Source: CAYVQZ01 sp964453435 (GTDB taxonomy: Bacteria; Abyssobacteria; SURF-5). Taken from it: a stretch of DNA of 64,000 nt. The stretch lies in NCBI GenBank assembly GCA_964453435.1, contig CAYVQZ010000023.1:1-64000 (forward strand), in the 5' to 3' direction. This document shows positions 1 through 9,400 of this stretch, piece by piece. A model generated the notes under the pieces. That model saw only the letters and a list, made by a program, of their open reading frames with translations. It searched no databases and was not told the origin of the DNA. Every line of letters starts with the position of its first letter. The stretch's first letter is position 1. Both the position numbers and the translations under genes were made by a program.

Positions 1-2
1 TC

Positions 3-53
3 GGCGGAAGCGTCTCGTTCTACGATACGAAAGTGCGACTGATAAAGGTCTAG
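3..53 (+). CDS. 3' tail of an unidentified gene entering from the left (partial)
   Basis: Frame 3 is open from the window edge to a TAG at 51-53 and gives a 16-residue tail ending VRLIKV. The other two forward frames are less convincing ends. Too little is present to name a family, and it could be chance. The following stretch to about 434 holds only a 68-codon arginine-rich frame (210-416) with no family resemblance, which I treat as non-coding. Confidence 0.25.
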   Translation, partial: GGSVSFYDTKVRLIKV

Positions 54-434
54 ACTCGCGCCGGCTGGAGAACCGTCCCCGCCTGCGGTATTCTTTGTCA
101 GACGTCGTGACTCGAAGCGTTCCCGTACCGCCGACGAGAGGTAGTCTTCGCCTCTTCTGACAGAGCCTAACCGCTTCATTCATCCTGAAGACCGTTCTCT
201 TCCTTCATCATGGCCCTTTTCAAGCGCACTGTGTTGCGTCTTTTTTCCTTGCCGCGGGCTTTCGCAGGAGAGAGACTCGGGACGGCAGAGCTTGCCGAAT
301 CAAACACGGCGGGTTATGTCTCAACTGCGGTGAACAACCTTACCTCGTCTCTGCCTTTGCCGAGCAGGCTCTTACACAGGCAACAGGTTTCAGAGAACTA
401 TCGGGCGCCTGCATAAATATTCAAGGAAGAGTGT

Positions 435-1097
435 CTACGACTTGTCCGAATAATCCAGACTATCGACGGGTTTCACGACAGCCGTTGCGATGTTGACCAA
501 ATGACCTGCAATCCGCTTGAAGAATCGAGCCAGAAGAGCGTAGGCAACCGCTTTCTCAACGAGGGAAGTCTCCTCGACCAATTGTCTCACCAGCGTGTCG
601 CATTTCGACTTGGACAGCTTTCCTCTTTCAATCACGAGGTTAGCCATTTCTCGGTCCGATTGAGTGAATCCCCGCCGACTGAAGTCAAAAAGGCCCTTAA
701 CCTCTCCGGCCAACTCAGTGAGGCTCGCGGCATATGAGTTCTCCTCAGAAGCGGGAGGCAACACATACCCCAATTCGCAGATGTTCTTGCAATAATCGGC
801 AATTCGCTCCGCGTCCTTTATCAAACTGATGAGAAGCACGCATAATGGGACATCTGTCCCGGGCTGCAGGATGAGATGTGTGAGGACCTTGCGTCGAATG
901 CTTCGCTCGAGCTCGTTCACCTTTTCGTCTTCCGCACGGAGATTCTCGCCGGCTTCTTTCGCGTTTCTCTCACCACTCAACACCTGAATCGAGGCGCCAA
1001 ACATCCATTCACCTTTCTCCATCATTTGAGAAAACTCATCGAGCATTTCGGTGACCGGCGATTTTGTCTTAAAGGCTTTCAGGATTTCTTTCAACAT
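435..1097 (-). CDS. PhoU-like / DUF47 family protein
   Basis: A 220-residue, all-helical, charged protein with the character of the PhoU/DUF47 family: paired antiparallel helix bundles, with an early segment like LRAEDEKVNELERSIRRKVL and a middle segment like LLISLIKDAERIADYCKNI, the usual metal-binding helix region of PhoU repeats. Members usually accompany Pit or Pst phosphate transporters and regulate or chaperone them on the cytoplasmic side. No transporter is visible here; if one exists it lies off the left edge or elsewhere. The gene converges on nothing and is separated from the arsenic genes by a relic arsR. Family assignment rests on helix pattern and motif memory, so the precise role is open. 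Confidence 0.75.
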   Translation of the reverse strand: MLKEILKAFKTKSPVTEMLDEFSQMMEKGEWMFGASIQVLSGERNAKEAGENLRAEDEKVNELERSIRRKVLTHLILQPGTDVPLCVLLISLIKDAERIADYCKNICELGYVLPPASEENSYAASLTELAGEVKGLFDFSRRGFTQSDREMANLVIERGKLSKSKCDTLVRQLVEETSLVEKAVAYALLARFFKRIAGHLVNIATAVVKPVDSLDYSDKS

Positions 1098-1366
1098 ACG
1101 AATCTGTCCTTCAATCTGGTCTCTTCAGCCACGGCAACTGCTTACTTGCCGCCTCTGTTTCCGTTGCGATGTCGTAGATGCCGTCCGTAAGGAACACTCT
1201 CCATAAACTATGGCATTCGTGACCAATCTGCGAAAGATGGGCATTGCCGTGTTATGATATGATAGGTTCCCAAACCGCGCCGCCTCACTCAAGCAGTAGA
1301 AGAATGCTCCCGCGCTTCCGGTAAAATAAAACCCGGCCGTAGCGACGCCGCGCACGAAAGGATTTT

Positions 1367-1528
1367 CTAGGCGGGTGGCTTCAACTCTGTCACAAATTTC
1401 TGCAGGTGGTCTATAAGCTCCTCCAAACGTTCACGGTCAATAACGTAATAGACCCATTGCGCCCTCTTATGGCGCTGGACGAGACCCGCATTGTGAAGGC
1501 TGTTCTTTGGGTTCTTGTTGTCATTTCA
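1367..1528 (-). pseudogene. Relic 3' end of an arsR-type regulator gene
   Basis: On the minus strand one frame reads an ArsR-like second half: NAGLVQRHKRAQWVYYVID, then RERLEELIDHLQKFVTELK and a stop at 1367-1369. This corresponds to the end of the recognition helix, the beta-wing (WVYYVID) and the C-terminal dimerisation helix of ArsR/SmtB repressors. Upstream the frame hits a TGA after about nine non-homologous residues, and no frame supplies the metal-binding helix or the start of the HTH. It is therefore a truncated remnant next to, and divergent from, the intact arsR at 1699. It supports past rearrangement at the left edge of the arsenic island. Confidence 0.7.
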
Positions 1529-1636
1529 GCGTTGGCGAAGATTCACGGCCCCCGCGTCCACTTCTCGGTAACATACTGTCATTCCTTGCCTAAGATATGT
1601 TTCAAGTCCCTATGTTTTCGGGGCAGAGAAAACCGC

Positions 1637-1673
1637 TTGACAAATTCATGCAAATATGGCACTATAACCATAT
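1637..1673 (+). promoter_or_regulatory. arsR1 promoter with ArsR-type operator
   Basis: A TTGACA -35 box lies at 1637-1642. A perfect inverted repeat ATATGG-N8-CCATAT spans 1654-1673 and covers the expected -10 region (a TATAAC lies at 1663-1668). Position and symmetry fit an ArsR repressor operator that blocks polymerase until As(III) or Sb(III) binds. It would drive arsR1 and the long co-directional run behind it. Confidence 0.7.
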
Positions 1674-1698
1674 AGGAATGAAAGAGGAGAACAATGAA

Positions 1699-2016
1699 AT
1701 GAGAAAGAAACTCTACGAAATGCGTGCGCGCATCCTCAAGGCCATGGCGCATCCGAGCAGACTCATGATGGTAGACGCCATGAACGAGCGGGGAGAAATC
1801 TGCGTGTGCGACCTCGTGGAACTCATCGGCAGCGACCAGTCGACGGTCTCGAAGCACCTCTCGATTCTGAAACAGGCGGGACTGGTGGAAGACCGGAAGG
1901 ATGGCCAGCGCTCTTTCTATCGGCTGGCGAGGCCCTGCGTGCTCAGTTTTTTCGAATGCGTCGAACAGGTTATGGAAGAGAATCTGAAGGCGCAGCAGGA
2001 AATCCTGGCACCCTGA
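1699..2016 (+). CDS. arsR: ArsR family metalloregulator (copy 1)
   Basis: A 105-residue winged-helix repressor. Residues near 33-42 read EICVCDLVEL, the ELCVCDL-type helix-3 motif whose vicinal cysteines bind As(III)/Sb(III) in ArsR. The recognition helix follows (STVSKHLSILKQAGLVEDRK) and then the wing (QRSFYRLA). The start at 1699 is chosen because GAGGAG at about 1684-1689 sits at good distance, and the upstream palindrome would otherwise lie inside the gene. It heads an operon-like run to 15820 in which most genes overlap or nearly touch. Autorepression is expected from the operator at 1654-1673. Confidence 0.93.
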   Translation: MRKKLYEMRARILKAMAHPSRLMMVDAMNERGEICVCDLVELIGSDQSTVSKHLSILKQAGLVEDRKDGQRSFYRLARPCVLSFFECVEQVMEENLKAQQEILAP

Positions 2017-2075
2017 CAAAGCTTTTTTTGATAAATCCCACGGCCTTTTGGCCATACGTGAATGAAGGTGCTTGA

Positions 2076-3245
2076 ATGAAAGAACGAACAAAACTTATCC
2101 TGATTGTGGCGGGATTCATAATCGCCTATTTTCTTCCCGTCGCTCATCCTCGATTTCAGAGTTCCCTTGTCGAAGCGTTCTATATGACCAAAGAGTACGC
2201 GCGCGAGCATGTGCTCTTCTGCCTCGTGCCCGCATTCTTCATCGCAGGCGCGATCGCATGCTTCGTCTCGCAGGCGGCGGTGATGAAATATTTCGGCGCC
2301 AATGCAAAGAAGGTGGTCGCCTACGGGGTCGCCTCGGTGTCGGGAACGATTCTCGCCGTGTGCTCGTGCACCGTGCTCCCCCTGTTTGCGGGAATTCACA
2401 AACGCGGCGCAGGCCTCGGCCCCGCCATCGCGTTTCTCTATTCCGGCCCTGCGATCAACGTGCTTGCGATTATCCTGACCGCCCGCGTGTTGGGCTGGCA
2501 GTTGGGGCTCGCGCGAGCGGTGGGCGCGGTAATATTTGCAGTGGTAATCGGCCTCATCATGGCCGGAATCTATCGAAAAGAAGAAGCCGAAAAAAGAGCA
2601 AACGGCGGCATGGTCGTGGCGGAGGACGAAGAGCGCCCTCTCGGCCAGACGATTCTGTATTTCCTGACCATGGTGCTTATCCTGGTGTTTGCCGCGTGGG
2701 GCAAGCCCGAGCAGCCCGTCGGATTCTGGGACGCGGTGTATCAAATCAAGTGGCCGCTCACGATCGGCCTGCTTGTGGTTCTTGGGATCATGCTTTGGCG
2801 CTGGTTCACGAAAGACGAGCTTGCGGAATGGGTCGATTCGACCTGGTTCTTCGTCAAACAGATAATTCCGCTGTTGTTCGCGGGCGTGCTCGCGGCCGGC
2901 ATGCTGATGGGGCGTCCCGGAAGCGACAACGGGCTCATCCCGGCCCGCGTTGTCGCCGGGCTTGTGGGCGGCAACTCGCTCTGGGCGAACTTGTTTGCGT
3001 CTTTTGCGGGGGCGTTCATGTACTTCGCCACCCTCACCGAAGTGCCCATACTCGAGGGACTCATCGGCAGCGGCATGGGAGACGGGCCGGCGCTTGCGCT
3101 GCTCCTGGCCGGGCCGGCGGTGAGCCTGCCGAACATGATCGTTATCCGAAGCGTAATCGGCACGCAGAAAACACTTGTGTATTGCGGACTCGTTGTAATT
3201 ATGGCGACAACCTGCGGGATGATTTACGGCGCTCTCGCAGGGTGA
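2076..3245 (+). CDS. arsP: ArsP-type permease (DUF318 / SO_0444 family)
   Basis: A 389-residue polytopic membrane protein with about ten hydrophobic segments in two blocks separated by a charged loop near residues 165-190. The diagnostic stretch VCSCTVLPLFAGIHKRGAG, then FLYSGPAINV, is typical of the DUF318 permease family that includes ArsP (efflux of trivalent organoarsenicals) and related putative permeases. The paired cysteines in that motif could engage trivalent arsenic. It follows arsR1 by 59 bp and precedes a CxxC redox protein, a common trio (arsR, permease, redox-active disulfide protein). Whether it exports methylated, aromatic or inorganic arsenicals cannot be read from sequence. 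Confidence 0.82.
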   Translation: MKERTKLILIVAGFIIAYFLPVAHPRFQSSLVEAFYMTKEYAREHVLFCLVPAFFIAGAIACFVSQAAVMKYFGANAKKVVAYGVASVSGTILAVCSCTVLPLFAGIHKRGAGLGPAIAFLYSGPAINVLAIILTARVLGWQLGLARAVGAVIFAVVIGLIMAGIYRKEEAEKRANGGMVVAEDEERPLGQTILYFLTMVLILVFAAWGKPEQPVGFWDAVYQIKWPLTIGLLVVLGIMLWRWFTKDELAEWVDSTWFFVKQIIPLLFAGVLAAGMLMGRPGSDNGLIPARVVAGLVGGNSLWANLFASFAGAFMYFATLTEVPILEGLIGSGMGDGPALALLLAGPAVSLPNMIVIRSVIGTQKTLVYCGLVVIMATTCGMIYGALAG

Positions 3246-3271
3246 CGCGCCGGAGAAGGGGGTGTAAGAGA

Positions 3272-3505
3272 ATGAAAATCGAAATCTTCGGACCCGGCTG
3301 TGCGAAGTGCCAGAAGACCGGGCAGGAAGTCGAAAAAGTCGTGAAGCAACTGGGCGTCGACGCGACCATCGAGCACGTGACCGACATCGATTCAATCGTG
3401 GACCGCGGCGTGATGTTCACGCCTGCCGTCTTCGTCGACGGCGAAAAGAAGACCGAGGGCAAAGTTCCGAAGGCCGCCGACATCGAGAAATGGCTCAAGA
3501 AATAG
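3272..3505 (+). CDS. Thioredoxin-like redox-active disulfide protein
   Basis: A 77-residue minimal thioredoxin fold with the active site GPGCAKCQ at residues 6-13 and the cis-Pro region FTPAVFVDGEKK. It matches the small redox-active disulfide protein 2 / TM0996-like family, which is often encoded beside ArsP- or DUF318-type permeases. It probably works in the cytoplasm, shuttling electrons or handing a thiol-bound metalloid to the permease; that role is inferred from the neighbourhood. The ATG at 3272 is preceded by GGAGAAGGGGGTG. The next gene starts 11 bp after its stop. Confidence 0.85.
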   Translation: MKIEIFGPGCAKCQKTGQEVEKVVKQLGVDATIEHVTDIDSIVDRGVMFTPAVFVDGEKKTEGKVPKAADIEKWLKK

Positions 3506-3516
3506 GAGAAGAGAAC

Positions 3517-3801
3517 ATGGACCAACTGGAATGGGAAGGCATCCCGCGTCAGGAGATACCGTGGTATCCGACCGTGGATTATGAAAAATGCGACGGATGC
3601 AAGACATGCTTCGATTTCTGCCCGCACAACACGTATGACTGGAAAGAGAAGGACGAACGGCCCGTCGCGGCGCGACCATACAATTGCATTGTCGAATGCA
3701 GCACATGCGCCGGTCTCTGTCCTTCTCAGGCCATAGCGTTTCCTCCGCTCAGCATGCTGAAAGAAATTAGGGACACATGGCGGCAGAGAACAGGACAGTA
3801 A
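3517..3801 (+). CDS. 2[4Fe-4S] ferredoxin-like protein
   Basis: A 94-residue protein with two cluster motifs: KCDGCKTCFDFCPHN (C-x2-C-x2-C-x3-C-P) and NCIVECSTCAGLCPSQA (C-x3-C-x2-C-x3-C-P), so two [4Fe-4S] clusters are expected. It begins with a short tail rich in Trp and acidic residues and ends with a helix. AGGAGA lies just upstream of the ATG. It sits between the redox disulfide protein and an RND efflux trio, and may feed electrons to the thioredoxin-like proteins or to the cytochrome gene of the same run. Its direct partner is unknown. Confidence 0.88.
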   Translation: MDQLEWEGIPRQEIPWYPTVDYEKCDGCKTCFDFCPHNTYDWKEKDERPVAARPYNCIVECSTCAGLCPSQAIAFPPLSMLKEIRDTWRQRTGQ

Positions 3802-3872
3802 GCGGCATGGTCCGCTTGCTCGTCATATGCGAGCGCAGCGCGTTGCCTTATCTTCAGGGAAAACAGGGAGAG

Positions 3873-5309
3873 TTGAATAAGAAGATATTGCTTGCTTTTT
3901 CGAAGCCTAAGCGCGAAATGGGGCTTATCGGCGTTCTTGCTTTGAGCATCGCACTTGTGGGGTGCGCGTCAGCGCTTCCTGTTCGCTCCTATGGGACGAC
4001 CGAGGCCGAAACTCTTTCCTCGCGTCTCGCGCCAAGCGAGGAATCTTCCGCATCGATTTCAGCTGGGCCGCTGACCCTTGAACAGGCGATTCAGTTCGCC
4101 TTGGCGAACAACCCCGACATAGGCGCGGGAACGTGGGAGGTGGAAGCAGCCCGGGCGGCGCATGAGGAAGTCTTCGGTCAGCGCTGGCCACAGGTGAGCG
4201 CCGTTGGCGCCTACACCCACTCCCTCGACGACCAGCGTCTGGTGCCCGCTCGCAAGCCGCAGGAAGCAAGCGCCTTCAGCGATGAGATTCTCACAAGCGA
4301 CCTCGTCGTGAGTCTGCCCCTCTTCACGGGAGGGCGCATTACAAACGAGATTCGGGCCGCGGACCTTCTGCGAATCGTGGAAGAACACCGCTTGACGCGG
4401 ACACGGCGGGAATTGATTTTCGACGTCTCAGCCGTGTTCTACGCCATTCTCGCCCAAGAGCTTGTCGTCGAGTCCGTGAATTTTTCCTACGGCGCGCTTG
4501 AAGAACACCGCAAGGTGGTGCAGGACCTGCTCGCGGCTGAGAAAGCGGCCAAAGTTGACTTGTTGCGGACCGAGGTGCGACTCGCCGAAATTGGCGAGCG
4601 ACTGGTCAGGGAGCGAAATGTCCTGGCCATCCAGCTCCGCTTGCTGGCTGTTCTGATGGGACTGGAAGCGCACACGGCTGAGATATCCGTACAGGGGCCG
4701 CTCGAATTTATTGAGGCGCTAACCGACCTGGAGCGAAGCCTGGCGGAAGCATTCGCATCTCGAGCGGATTATCTGGCCGCGCGCCACGAGGCGGAGGCTC
4801 AGGCAAGACGCGTGGATATCGCCCGCTCTGAGCGGTGGCCTACCGTATCGCTCCAAGGTTCCTACGGAGGCCGTTGGGCGACCGATTCGGTCGCCCCGCG
4901 GGGAGCGGACGACTCCGAGGACGTGGGCCAGGCGGCGGTCGTTGTCAGCGTGCCCCTCTTCGAGGGAGGAAGCATCCAGGCGGGCATTCGCAAGGAGAGA
5001 GCCAGACTGGCGGCCGCCGAAGAGCGAGTCCGCAGACTCGAGTTGCGGATACGTCTTGATGTGGAAACAAGTCTCCTCAACATCGACTCCGGCAAGGAAC
5101 GAGTCAAGACGACGGAAAAAGCTATCGCGCAGGCTCAGGAAAGCCTACGGATAGAACGCCTGAAATACGAGCTTGGCAAGGGCGCCATCGTGGACGTTCT
5201 CGACGCGCAGTCGGCCCTCCTCGAAGCGGAGACCGGCTATTACCGGGCGCTGGCCGATTACAACACAGCGGTGGCGCAATTGCGGCTGGCCACGGGAAAG
5301 GACGCATGA
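3873..5309 (+). CDS. TolC-family outer-membrane efflux factor
   Basis: A protein of about 480 residues with an N-terminal lipoprotein-like signal (ALSIALVGC, possible lipobox LVGC) and two outer-membrane-factor repeats. The first begins LTLEQAIQFALANNPDI; the second includes WPTVSLQGSYGG and ends KYELGKGAIVDVLDAQSAL, typical of TolC/NodT helices. It forms the outer-membrane channel of a tripartite pump with the next two genes, and its stop overlaps the next start (ATGA). The start is uncertain: an upstream in-frame ATG at 3777 overlaps the ferredoxin, a TTG at 3873 gives a Lys-rich n-region, and ATG 3918 lacks positive charges before the hydrophobic core. Confidence 0.85.
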   Translation: MNKKILLAFSKPKREMGLIGVLALSIALVGCASALPVRSYGTTEAETLSSRLAPSEESSASISAGPLTLEQAIQFALANNPDIGAGTWEVEAARAAHEEVFGQRWPQVSAVGAYTHSLDDQRLVPARKPQEASAFSDEILTSDLVVSLPLFTGGRITNEIRAADLLRIVEEHRLTRTRRELIFDVSAVFYAILAQELVVESVNFSYGALEEHRKVVQDLLAAEKAAKVDLLRTEVRLAEIGERLVRERNVLAIQLRLLAVLMGLEAHTAEISVQGPLEFIEALTDLERSLAEAFASRADYLAARHEAEAQARRVDIARSERWPTVSLQGSYGGRWATDSVAPRGADDSEDVGQAAVVVSVPLFEGGSIQAGIRKERARLAAAEERVRRLELRIRLDVETSLLNIDSGKERVKTTEKAIAQAQESLRIERLKYELGKGAIVDVLDAQSALLEAETGYYRALADYNTAVAQLRLATGKDA

Positions 5310-6454
5310 AGAAGAAGCACATTATTATTCTGGTTGCCGCTCTCGCGATCCTGACGTGTGTGATCGCTCTCAAAAGGGCGCACTCGCGACGCGGCAGCGC
5401 GGACGCGGACGCGGCGGCATCCATTCCCAAAAAGCAGCCTCCGCTTGTCACCGTCGAAACGGTGGAAACACAAACTCTATCTCGAACACTCACTCTCACC
5501 GGATCGGTGGAGCCCGTGCGCGTCGCAAGCCTGGCGTCTCCCGCCGAGGGACCGATCCAGGTTGTAAAGGTGCGCGAGGGCGACCGGGTCAGGGCGGGAG
5601 ACGTTTTGGCGACGATTGGTCGTAAGGCGGCTAAGAATGCGTGGCTGGCCTCCGCCCGCGAGGAATTGCGCAAAGAGGAGGAAGAACTCAAGCGCATCGA
5701 GCAACTGGTGGCCCAGGGAGCATTAGCGGGAGACCAGCTCGACCTTGCCAAAACAAACCATGAGCGCGCCAGAGCCCGGCTCGCCGAGGCCGAGGAAAGC
5801 GCAAGGGATTACCAGATTCTCGCGCCGTGGGACGGCATAGTATCGCGAGTCCTTGTTATGGAGGGCAACTACGTTGCTCCGCGGACGGCGCTAGTTGAGT
5901 TATTCGACCCGGAGAGTTTGGTCGTCCGCGTTGCTGTCCCCGAAGCCAGCGCGGCTTCCGTGCGAGAGGGCATGTCGGCCAGAGTGACGTTCGACGCATA
6001 TCCAACGGATTCTTTTCAGGCTTTGGTGAGCCGCGTCTATCCTGAACTCGACCCCCGCATGCGGACTCGCATGATCGAGCTTCAACCCACAGAGAACGTG
6101 TCTCTCCTGCCCGGCATGTTTGCCCGGATCGAGATAGTCATGGGATCCGTCGAACACGCCGTTGCCGTCCCCCGGGACGCCATTGTCGTAACAGCTGAAG
6201 GAGAACAAATCGTTTATGTCGTCGCAGAAGGCAAGGTCGTCCGGCGAAAAGTCCAAACCGGAATCGAGGAAGGCCGGCGTGTGCAGATTCTCTCGGGAAT
6301 CAGCGCGGGCGAGAAGGTCGTTGTTGCGGGTGTTGAAAAACTTAAGAATGGGATGGCAGTGAGAGTTGAAGAAGAGGGAAAGAACGCGCAGTCGCCGTCA
6401 ATGCAAGGCCCCTCCGCCGTCTCAGGCGTCAAACGAGGAGAAGGAACTCAATGA
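5306..6454 (+). CDS. RND periplasmic adaptor subunit (membrane fusion protein)
   Basis: A 382-residue HlyD/AcrA-type adaptor. A single N-terminal transmembrane anchor (IIILVAALAILTCVIAL) is followed by a lipoyl-like half (VREGDRVRAGDVLATI), a short coiled-coil hairpin (residues about 115-165, charged heptads), the second lipoyl half (ILAPWDGIVSRVLVMEGNYV), a beta-barrel domain and a membrane-proximal domain (VPRDAIVVTAEGEQIVYVV). It bridges the inner-membrane pump and the outer-membrane factor. ATGA overlaps on both sides indicate translational coupling. The C-terminal 25 residues are low-complexity. Confidence 0.92.
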   Translation: MKKKHIIILVAALAILTCVIALKRAHSRRGSADADAAASIPKKQPPLVTVETVETQTLSRTLTLTGSVEPVRVASLASPAEGPIQVVKVREGDRVRAGDVLATIGRKAAKNAWLASAREELRKEEEELKRIEQLVAQGALAGDQLDLAKTNHERARARLAEAEESARDYQILAPWDGIVSRVLVMEGNYVAPRTALVELFDPESLVVRVAVPEASAASVREGMSARVTFDAYPTDSFQALVSRVYPELDPRMRTRMIELQPTENVSLLPGMFARIEIVMGSVEHAVAVPRDAIVVTAEGEQIVYVVAEGKVVRRKVQTGIEEGRRVQILSGISAGEKVVVAGVEKLKNGMAVRVEEEGKNAQSPSMQGPSAVSGVKRGEGTQ

Positions 6455-9400
6455 GACTGACCCAGTATGCCATACGGCGTCGCCTGGCCACCAGTTCTCT
6501 TTTAGCGGCTTTGGTGGTCCTGGGAATATACGGTCTCTTGCGCCTTCCCGTCGATTTCCTGCCGAACATCACCTACCCCATGATTAAGGTGCATATCTGG
6601 TGGCAAGGCGCGACACCCGAGGAAATTGACAAGAACATCGCCGACCCCATCGAGCGCCAGATGGCCACAGTCGACGATCTGGACTATCTCGAGTCGTCCT
6701 CCATCGAGGGGATGTATACTTTACAGGCCAACTTCAAATATGGGGTCAACGTGGATGTCGCCTACCAGGATGCCCTTGCAGCAATGGCGCGCGTTGCCCG
6801 CGAGCTCCCCAATGACATAGACCCGCCGATAATTATCAAGGCGGACCCGTCGCAGCTTCCTGTTGTGCAGATGACCATCAGCAGCGAGCAGTGGGACCTG
6901 GTTCAACTGCGCACGTGGGTGGACAACTGGCTTCAGGACCAGATGCTGGCCGTGCCGGGTGTTGCGGGCACAGAAATCGTGGGGGGGCTCAAACGCGAAA
7001 TTCGAGTGCATCTCGACCCCGATGCCCTCGAGAAACACGGGCTGACGCTCGCCTCCATCATTAGCCGTCTCCGCGAGGAAAATGTCGAGCAGTTCGGCGG
7101 CCGTGTGACGGCCGGAAAGCGTGAAATAATTGCGAGAACCGTTGGCGAATATCGGAATCTCGATGAGATACGGTCGGTTGTTGTGGCACGTGAGAGGAAT
7201 TCCAAGGTTTTGCTGGATGACATCGCGGAGGTCGTCGATGCGCACGAGGAGGTTCGGGTCATCACACGACTCGACGGCAAGCCTTGCGTCAAACTCAGCG
7301 TGCTCAAGCAGGCTAATGCCAATACGGTGGAAGTTGCAAAGGCGGTCACCAGCAGAATCAACGAACTCACCCCCTCTCTGCCCTCCGGGATACGGCTGGG
7401 TATGGTGGAGAATCAAGCGGATTACATCGAGGCCGCACTCAAGGGCGTGCGCAATGCGGCGGTCGAAGCGGCCATCCTGGTGATCCTCATTGTGTACCTG
7501 TTTCTGGGAAGCTGGCGACAGGTTCTGGTAATGGCGTTAGCAATGCCGATAACGCTCGTCCTTAACTTCGGGTTGATGAAGGTGGCCGGATTCTCCCTCA
7601 ACATCTTCTCCCTCGGAGGACTGGTAATCGCCATCGGCGTTCTGCTCGATAATTCGATCATTGTCATCGAGAACATCACGCGGTGGCGGCACAGGAATCC
7701 CACGGCCTCTGTTGAAAGCCTCGGCGCCGAAGCCACGGGAGAGGTCGGACCAGCCATTGTAGCCGCGACGGTTTCCTTTCTCGCTCTGTTTGTCCCATTC
7801 CTCATTGTGCCGGGATTGATCAGTCTGCTGTTCCGCGAGCTGATCCTTGTGATTGCGGGCATCGTCCTCATCAGCCTGGTGGTCGCCATATCGGTTACCC
7901 CTATGATTACCACGCTGCTTCTTGGCAAGGCGAGCGACCGTTCGCACAAAGCCACGGCGTTCGAGCGATTCTTCGAGCGCGTCACTCTGGGTTACGGAGG
8001 GGTTCTCGAACGGGTGCTCCGCGCGCGTTGGGCCGTACTGGTCGGATTCCTGATAATCCTTGTCGGCGCCGCGCTGCTCGTCCCAAAATTGGGCACCGAG
8101 TTCCTGCCACAGATGGATGACGGGCGAATAATGATTAAAGTGAAATTGCCTACCGGAGCCTCAGTGGCAGAAACCGACAAGATTTTGAAGCAGATCGAGG
8201 AGCATATCATTGGCGATGAGTTGGTTGAAAGCGCGTTTACGCTCGCGGGCGGCAAGGTCTGGGGTTTGTACACTTATGAAATTGCGAATGAGGGCGAAAT
8301 CAATCTGCAGCTCGTGCCGCGCGCAGCGCGTGATCTGAGCACGAAAGGGTACATCCGCCGTCTCCGTCCGATGCTTGCCAAGATTCCGGTCCCCGGCGGC
8401 AAGGCCATGGCCATGCAAATGAAGGTCAAGGGCATCCGGAAACTCGGCGAGGCAGACATCGAGGTCAAAGTCAAGGGCCAGCAAATGGACAAGCTCTACG
8501 ACCTCGCCCATCGCGTTGCAGACGCGATGAATGAGCTCAAGTATTTCACGAATGTCTATGTCTCAATGGACATGACCAAGCCGGAGTATCAGGTGCGCAT
8601 CGACCGGACACGGGCGGCCGAGCTCGGTGTGTGTGTCGAGGATGTTGCGAGCACGATTCGGGCCCTCGTCAGCGGCGCCGTCGCGACACGGTACCGCGAC
8701 GGCGATGAGTATTACAACATCCGCGTGATGATACCCGAGGCCAGAGTCACGGCCCGACGCGACATCGAGAACCTCTCTCTCAATTGCGCGCAAGGCGGCT
8801 ACGTCAGAGTCAAGGATATCGCTCAGGTTGTTCAGGCGGTCGGTCCGGTCGAAATCGTGCGCGAAGACCAGGTCAAGCAGGTCATCGTACGCGGTGACGC
8901 CGCCGGGGTCAGCGTTGGTCACGCCCTGAAGCAGTTGCAGAGCGCATTAGCCGGAGACGACAGGCCCGTCGGATACGAGATCGCTTACGGCGGGCAGGCT
9001 CAGATGATGGCGGAAATGAGGCAAACGGTTCTGGGAGTCCTTGCTTTCGCCCTCTTCTTCTCGTTCATCGCCCTGGCGATACAGTTCGACAGCCTGAAAC
9101 TTCCCGCGCTCATCCTGGGCTGTGTCCCCGTGTGCCTGGCCGGCTTGGTTTTCATGCTTCTCCTCGCCGGACTGCCGCTCGGGGCCACGGTCGTCATCGG
9201 CGTGCTCGTGGTTGTCGCGGCAACCGTAAATGACGGTGTCCTCTTGCTGACGTTTGCCCGCGAGTTACAGGATAAACAAAAGCTCTCGCCCGTTCGGGCG
9301 GTTGTGGATGCGGCAAAGATTCGCTTCCGCCCCCGGGTTATGACCACAATCGCCGTTTTGGTGGGATTTATCCCGTTGGCCCTTGCTCTTGAGGAGGGCG

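Noticed and set aside
210..416. 68-codon plus-strand frame near the left edge
   Set aside because: Arg/Ser/Leu-rich, no ribosome site, no recognisable fold.
1917..3395. Very long (492-codon) open frame on the minus strand across the ArsP-like gene
   Set aside because: It is Arg/His-rich without family resemblance and lies opposite a clear membrane-permease gene in high-GC sequence, a typical shadow frame.
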